Source of the DNA: Lysinibacillus odysseyi 34hs-1 = NBRC 100172 | GTDB lineage: Bacteria > Bacillota > Bacilli > Bacillales_A > Planococcaceae | NCBI RefSeq assembly: GCF_001591965.1 | Contig: NZ_BCVX01000002.1 | Coordinates: 372,001-436,000 of the forward strand | DNA: 64,000 bases | Direction: 5' to 3' | In this document: positions 60,164-64,000 of the stretch, in pieces | How the letters are laid out: every line of letters starts with the position of its first letter | How positions within the stretch are numbered: the stretch's first letter is position 1 | Position numbers and translations under genes: made by a program | Notes under the pieces: model-generated | What the model was told of the DNA's origin: nothing | What the model saw: the letters and a program-made list of their open reading frames with translations, nothing else | The model's database searches: none

Positions 60164-60706
60164 TTACTCGTATGTAATGCCCAACTGTTCCTCAATTTCT
60201 TCAGACGGGAAATATGCCCCGAAATCACTTGTCTCTGCCTCGCTAATACTAAAGCTCACCGTGCCATACGGGGCAAAGTTAACCGTTAGTGATTGCATAC
60301 CCTCATAAAATAGCAGCTCATCACTCACCTGCATATACCAATTTGCCGCCTCATCTGCTGAACCCTGTCCTGTCACATCTATCGAAATATGGCCGTCCCG
60401 GAAGGAAAACGTCTGCAGGTCTCCTTCATTATATAAAAAGTCACTAATAACTGATCTTGCCGTCTCCTCTGTTAATGGCCCGTAAGACGATGATTCATCC
60501 TCCGCTTCCTGTTCCACCGCCTGTGTTTCTTCTAGCTGCGGCTCTGGCTCTTCAACTGTTTCCTCTACAGCCGGCTCTTCCTGAATTTCTTCAGGCACGG
60601 ATTCCTCCAGTTCCTCGATTTCCGATTCCTCTGCCTCTTCTCCGCTGCAAGCACCGAGCAAAATAGCACCACCTAAAACAATCCCCGCCAATAAATACCT
60701 TTTCAA
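60164..60706 (-). CDS. Small lipoprotein with a long acidic linker
   Basis: A 180-residue secreted lipoprotein: signal MKRYLLAGIVLGGAILLGACS with lipobox LGAC (Cys about 20), then about 50 residues of Glu/Pro-rich low complexity, then a compact C-terminal domain (about 75-180) of mixed alpha/beta pattern (GHISIDVTGQGSADEAANWY). No family recognised. The long linker would let the domain reach into or through the wall. It is monocistronic, convergent with the brnQ-amidohydrolase operon. Confidence 0.8.
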   Translation of the reverse strand: MKRYLLAGIVLGGAILLGACSGEEAEESEIEELEESVPEEIQEEPAVEETVEEPEPQLEETQAVEQEAEDESSSYGPLTEETARSVISDFLYNEGDLQTFSFRDGHISIDVTGQGSADEAANWYMQVSDELLFYEGMQSLTVNFAPYGTVSFSISEAETSDFGAYFPSEEIEEQLGITYE

Positions 60707-60881
60707 CCTCTATATCCTCCTATAATTAAAGACTGCCCTTTATCATAAACTACGGAAAATAATATCGTCTAGTAGCATTATTGGGTTCTCTTCCTTATTA
60801 ATGCAGCATTCCAACTAAGTGACGAGCAGTATGATGGAAGCCAATACTCTTTTAATAACTTCAGTTCTAAATCAAACGTTA

Positions 60882-60906
60882 GGGAGATGTAACTTTATAC
60901 ATCCCC
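60882..60906 (-). terminator. Possible terminator of the VanZ-RDD gene
   Basis: GGGAGATGT and ACATCCCCC pair with one mismatch around an eight-base loop; the T-tract on the minus strand is weak (TAACGTTTGATTT). Confidence 0.45.
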
Positions 60907-60939
60907 CACCGAAGCATGATTTGTTTTTTTAGATACTAT

Positions 60940-62085
60940 TTATTTTTTCCTCAGCACTAAACCAGCTACATGGTCAAAGTAAAAATTCCGTTTTCCTCCT
61001 TTAAAGAGGATGAACATAGTATGGATAAATAAGACAGCCCACATAATGATGAGCAGTGCAAATATAGTCATAGTAGTCCATACATGATAAGGATACAGAG
61101 TTGAGTTCATGTCTAACTCAGTACCATTCAATATAGTTAGGGACCATGATGCTGCCAAAGGTAAATAGAGCGCAAAGGCTCTTTTTAACAACGACCGCCG
61201 CGATGGTACTCCTCCATCCTCATTAATAAGTTTAAAACGCAGTATATTTGTTCCAATTGTTTTTCCTCCCCAAATAGAAGGCACTACAAAGAAAAGAATA
61301 AAAAAGCAAATCGTTGTATAAACAAATTCTATGAATCCGCTGTTTGTAAAGAATCCAACCGTAAGATTCCAGCTTATCTTGATCAATAAATAATCGATAA
61401 ACACTGCAAGTAATTGTGCTAACGGAAATACAATAAGGCTTTCTTGTATTCTTTCGCCCTTTGCCATAAGGCTTCTCCGGGACGGAAATAGGGCAAGTAT
61501 GACAGGTGCAATAATAAAGCCAGCTAAAGCGCCCGTACTATTTAATAGAAGATCATCGACATCAAAAATACGGTACGGACAATTATAAATACCATAAATC
61601 CCTGTTCCCTGGGTTATTTCATAAAAAAGAGATAACGCAAATCCACAACCAAGCGCTTTCTTCCAATATCGTCTGTGCTGAAAAAAATACCTCAAATAAA
61701 CACCAAGAGGGAGCAATAATAGAAAATTGAATGCCGCCTGCAAAAATGCATTTTGTGTCAGTAACCTGCTGTAGGTGGATGGTTGTGACCAAATAACTGA
61801 GCTGCCGTCAACTATATCTCGAACGAAAGTAAACGGGACAAGCATATAATGCACTGTACCAGGTGATTGCAAGGCACAAGTATTTCGAGTATTGGGAAGA
61901 GGGAGAAGAACTAGAAACAAAGCAGCTAACATATAAAAAATGAAGGAGAAAGCCACAAGTGAAGCCCAAAGACTTACATAACCATACTTTCTATAACTAT
62001 ATATCAGCCACGGAATCATGAGGAGAAAGCCCGCTAAACAAAAAACAATAAATGCCGTATTGATTGGAACAAAATATACAGACAT
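60940..62085 (-). CDS. VanZ-RDD fusion membrane protein
   Basis: A 381-residue integral membrane protein. The N-terminal half (about 1-210) is VanZ-like, with several helices and the motif ALSLFYEITQGTGIYG, followed by IFDVDDLLLNSTGALAGF. The C-terminal half (about 220-381) is an RDD domain (IDYLLIKISW, IGTNILRFKL). VanZ proteins are linked to glycopeptide tolerance, mostly for lipoglycopeptides such as teicoplanin; RDD proteins are small membrane proteins of unsettled role. The pairing occurs in Bacillales. GGGAGG lies before the ATG. No van operon is present, so intrinsic resistance should not be assumed. Confidence 0.85.
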   Translation of the reverse strand: MSVYFVPINTAFIVFCLAGFLLMIPWLIYSYRKYGYVSLWASLVAFSFIFYMLAALFLVLLPLPNTRNTCALQSPGTVHYMLVPFTFVRDIVDGSSVIWSQPSTYSRLLTQNAFLQAAFNFLLLLPLGVYLRYFFQHRRYWKKALGCGFALSLFYEITQGTGIYGIYNCPYRIFDVDDLLLNSTGALAGFIIAPVILALFPSRRSLMAKGERIQESLIVFPLAQLLAVFIDYLLIKISWNLTVGFFTNSGFIEFVYTTICFFILFFVVPSIWGGKTIGTNILRFKLINEDGGVPSRRSLLKRAFALYLPLAASWSLTILNGTELDMNSTLYPYHVWTTMTIFALLIIMWAVLFIHTMFILFKGGKRNFYFDHVAGLVLRKK

Positions 62086-62257
62086 ATTGGCACCTCCCTA
62101 GAAGAATAATAAATAAAAGTTCAGTTTTTCAACAGTATACCCTTTTTCATGTTGTTTATGGTCAGTCGTATTGATTTACCTTTTTCTATTAATAGGATCA
62201 TATGAAAAATTGATTGTGCTGCAAAGGCCCGTTTTAAAAAACCTGTAAACTTTAAGG

Positions 62258-62278
62258 TTAATGTAAGGTTTACATTAA
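62258..62278 (+). promoter_or_regulatory. Inverted repeat upstream of the DUF418 gene
   Basis: TTAATGTAA-N3-TTACATTAA, perfect 9-bp arms, about 70 bp before the start. GTAAGG motifs repeat nearby. It looks like an operator for a dimeric repressor; no regulator gene is adjacent. Confidence 0.55.
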
Positions 62279-62348
62279 TTTAGTGTAAGGATGCCTCGCT
62301 ATACTAACTTTATATTAGAAACTACTTATTAAAAGGAGTAATAACAGC

Positions 62349-63398
62349 ATGAATCCATCCATTTCACAGAAGGAAAGGATCATTTCCTTGGATATTATCC
62401 GCGGCATTGCCCTGCTCGGAATCTTATTTATTAATGTTAGAGCATTTCTAGTTCTTACTGATGGCGTTCAGTTGCCTGACTATACCGGCTTGAATAGCAC
62501 GATAGAATTGCTAATTCAAATCCTTATCGAAAAGAAGTTCTTTTCCATTTTTTCTTTTTTATTTGGTGCGGGGTTTTATATTTTTGCCTCACGTGCCGAA
62601 AGCCGTGGTGATAAGCCGCGCCGGCGTTTTGCCAGACGTTTATTAGCTCTGTTATTGATTGGAATTATTCATTTCATATTTTTTTGGGGTTCCATTCTAG
62701 CGATATACGCTGTTATCGGCTTCCTTCTGATTCCTTTTTACCGGGCAAAAGTGTCAACGATTGGCAAGTGGCTTTGCGGAATCATCACTGTATATGTCAT
62801 ATCGCAGCTATTAGGAATCTTCACTTCGGATTTGGGGGTCTTTTCAAACGTTATTGCCTTTCTTGGGAATGATACGGTAACGATTTTCATCATGTTTTTA
62901 TCAGGATTTCTCGCAGCTAAAGCAAATTGGTTTAGAAACATAGGTAATTTCGCTCCTCAAATAAAATGGATTCAAATTGTTACACTGCCATTGTTTATCG
63001 GCTTTTCTGTTTGGATCTGGTTCACACCGCAAGACAATTATGAACGTGTTCAAGGAATCATTGCTTTAGGTACAATACCGACAACCTATTTGTACTTATC
63101 GACTCTATTTGCGATCCTGGAAAACAAACGTATTGCAAAACTTCTCCAACCGATTGCACGTGTTGGACAAATGGCGTTTACAAATTACCTGGCCCAGAGC
63201 TTCATTGGCCTTGCCATTATCTCGCTGATGGGCCTTGAAATTGTCTCGCCGATTAACAGTGTTATCATTTCGGTCATTATTTTCATCATTCAAATCGTTT
63301 TTAGCGTCATCTGGTTCAAATTCTTTAAGATGGGGCCAATGGAAAAAGTGTGGCGGTTTATGACATACGGCAGGAACGGTGTATCTGTTAAGAAATAA
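62349..63398 (+). CDS. DUF418 family membrane protein
   Basis: A 349-residue integral membrane protein with eight or nine helices. N-terminal SLDIIRGIALLGILFINVRAF and C-terminal VGQMAFTNYLAQSFIG are the usual DUF418 signatures. Function unknown; in some cases linked to acyltransferase-like or transport roles. AAGGAG lies ten bases before the ATG. It stands alone, with an inverted repeat in its promoter region and a strong terminator after it. Confidence 0.9.
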   Translation: MNPSISQKERIISLDIIRGIALLGILFINVRAFLVLTDGVQLPDYTGLNSTIELLIQILIEKKFFSIFSFLFGAGFYIFASRAESRGDKPRRRFARRLLALLLIGIIHFIFFWGSILAIYAVIGFLLIPFYRAKVSTIGKWLCGIITVYVISQLLGIFTSDLGVFSNVIAFLGNDTVTIFIMFLSGFLAAKANWFRNIGNFAPQIKWIQIVTLPLFIGFSVWIWFTPQDNYERVQGIIALGTIPTTYLYLSTLFAILENKRIAKLLQPIARVGQMAFTNYLAQSFIGLAIISLMGLEIVSPINSVIISVIIFIIQIVFSVIWFKFFKMGPMEKVWRFMTYGRNGVSVKK

Positions 63399-63440
63399 TT
63401 AGGCTATAAATATATCGATTCTTCCGTTAGTGTTAAAAAT

Positions 63441-63485
63441 AAGGCAGACGAAATGCGTAAATCAGCGCATTCCGTCTGCCTTTTC
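63441..63485 (+). terminator. Intrinsic terminator of the DUF418 gene
   Basis: AAGGCAGACG pairs with CGTCTGCCTT, with a further ATGCG/CGCAT stem inside, then TTTT. Confidence 0.92.
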
Positions 63486-63597
63486 AATTGATTCATATAA
63501 TAAGATACATGCATTTCTTATATCTTAATGCTGAAGATAGCCTTTATTATGTGCGAAGTATTAAAGTTTCCTCTTGCCACTCATTGATCGGGCTTGG

Positions 63598-63622
63598 AAA
63601 ACCGCTCACAAAAGATGAGCGG
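63598..63622 (-). terminator. Intrinsic terminator of the YdcF-like gene
   Basis: On the minus strand CCGCTCA pairs with TGAGCGG and is followed by TTTTCC. It lies right after the stop codon. Confidence 0.8.
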
Positions 63623-63626
63623 CTTT

Positions 63627-64000
63627 CTATACTAATTTCATAAATAAAACATTCATTAAAGTTAAAAGGATAGAACCCCCTAGAATAGTCACCACAACAG
63701 CGATATGACGTTTACGCTGCATAACAACAATGGCAATATATTCACGGATCATCGCATTCGGCCAGTAGTAGAATGCTGTTTTTGAACCAATTCCCTGGCT
63801 CTTTAAGCCTGCCATTTTTGCATATAGGCTGGCCCTGAATAGATGGAAATTGTTCGTAGTAAAGATGCTGTTATATTTGTCCCCTTTTATTGAATCCATT
63901 ACTCGTTTTGAGTAAAGCATATTTTGGAGGGTGTTAACCGACTCGGTTTCCGTCAATGTATGTTCAGGAGGAATTCCTTTCTCAACTGCATACTTCTGCA
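63627..64000 (-). CDS. YdcF/DUF218 family membrane protein, N-terminus beyond window
   Basis: Only the last 123 codons are present; the frame continues past the right edge. The stretch GIPPEHTLTETESVNTLQNM is a YdcF/DUF218 signature, with the following TTNNFHLFRASLYAKMAG. The final 30 residues form one or two transmembrane segments. The family has a Rossmann-like domain of unknown enzymatic role. The apparent internal TTG start is just a leucine codon, so the gene should be read as truncated. Confidence 0.82.
   Translation of the reverse strand, partial: QKYAVEKGIPPEHTLTETESVNTLQNMLYSKRVMDSIKGDKYNSIFTTNNFHLFRASLYAKMAGLKSQGIGSKTAFYYWPNAMIREYIAIVVMQRKRHIAVVVTILGGSILLTLMNVLFMKLV

Noticed and set aside
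60940-62085. Glycopeptide resistance gene
   Set aside because: VanZ-like domains are widespread in Bacillales without a van operon; no vanHAX or vanRS is present, so a resistance label is not supported.

Overview
The window is a low-GC Gram-positive chromosome segment, most likely from a spore-forming Planococcaceae species (Lysinibacillus/Solibacillus-like). This is inferred from the degU-degS-yvyE-tagV-tagO gene order, a secA2-slaP pair, a CsaB-type pyruvyl transferase and a dense set of SLH-domain wall proteins around a large S-layer protein. No rRNA, tRNA, insertion sequence, phage or CRISPR was seen.

Layout. 1-6.9 kb: a DegV-family gene cut by the left edge, a small lipoprotein, the DegS/DegU two-component system, the YvyE/IMPACT protein, an LCP ligase and TagO. 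7.4-10.7 kb: the accessory secretion pair secA2-slaP, translationally coupled. 10.9-16.7 kb: two NlpC/P60 hydrolases, a BrnQ transporter, a secreted S41 protease and a TetR regulator. 17-20.7 kb: the csaB-glycosyltransferase-MurJ-like flippase operon. 21-49 kb: an S-layer/cell-wall island with eight SLH proteins carrying different modules (NAGPA glycosidase, GH73 glucosaminidase, GATase-like, Amidase_3, NlpC/P60, CAP, SLH-only, and the putative major S-layer protein), a Wzy-like polymerase, a 1410-residue repeat protein, an Ig-like surface protein, a NodB deacetylase and an orphan Yip1-HlyD membrane pair. 49.8-60 kb: a sigma-54 amino-acid catabolism cluster (rocA-rocD facing rocR-rpoN-second activator paralogue, then brnQ and a YtcJ-like amidohydrolase). 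60-64 kb: a lipoprotein, a VanZ-RDD membrane protein, a DUF418 membrane protein and a truncated YdcF-like gene.

How it fits together. TagO, the LCP protein, the polymerase, the flippase and CsaB can build and pyruvylate a secondary wall polymer, the known ligand for SLH domains. SecA2/SlaP would help export the S-layer protein, and the SLH enzymes would then be displayed on and remodel the wall. In the roc cluster a near-perfect sigma-54 promoter and a RocR-type upstream activating sequence lie between rocA and rocR, next to the sigma-54 gene itself.

Most notable points: (i) a sigma-54 activator paralogue that has lost the GAFTGA loop, the Walker B glutamate and an arginine-finger residue but keeps its HTH; (ii) short tandem arrays with a 21-bp period and three different cores, six of seven lying within about 25 bp beyond an intrinsic terminator; (iii) two candidate structured RNAs of about 150 nt, each closed by a long-range stem, upstream of SLH wall hydrolases; (iv) a giant helical-repeat exported protein with no visible anchor. 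No computation or database search was run; families were assigned by reading motifs.
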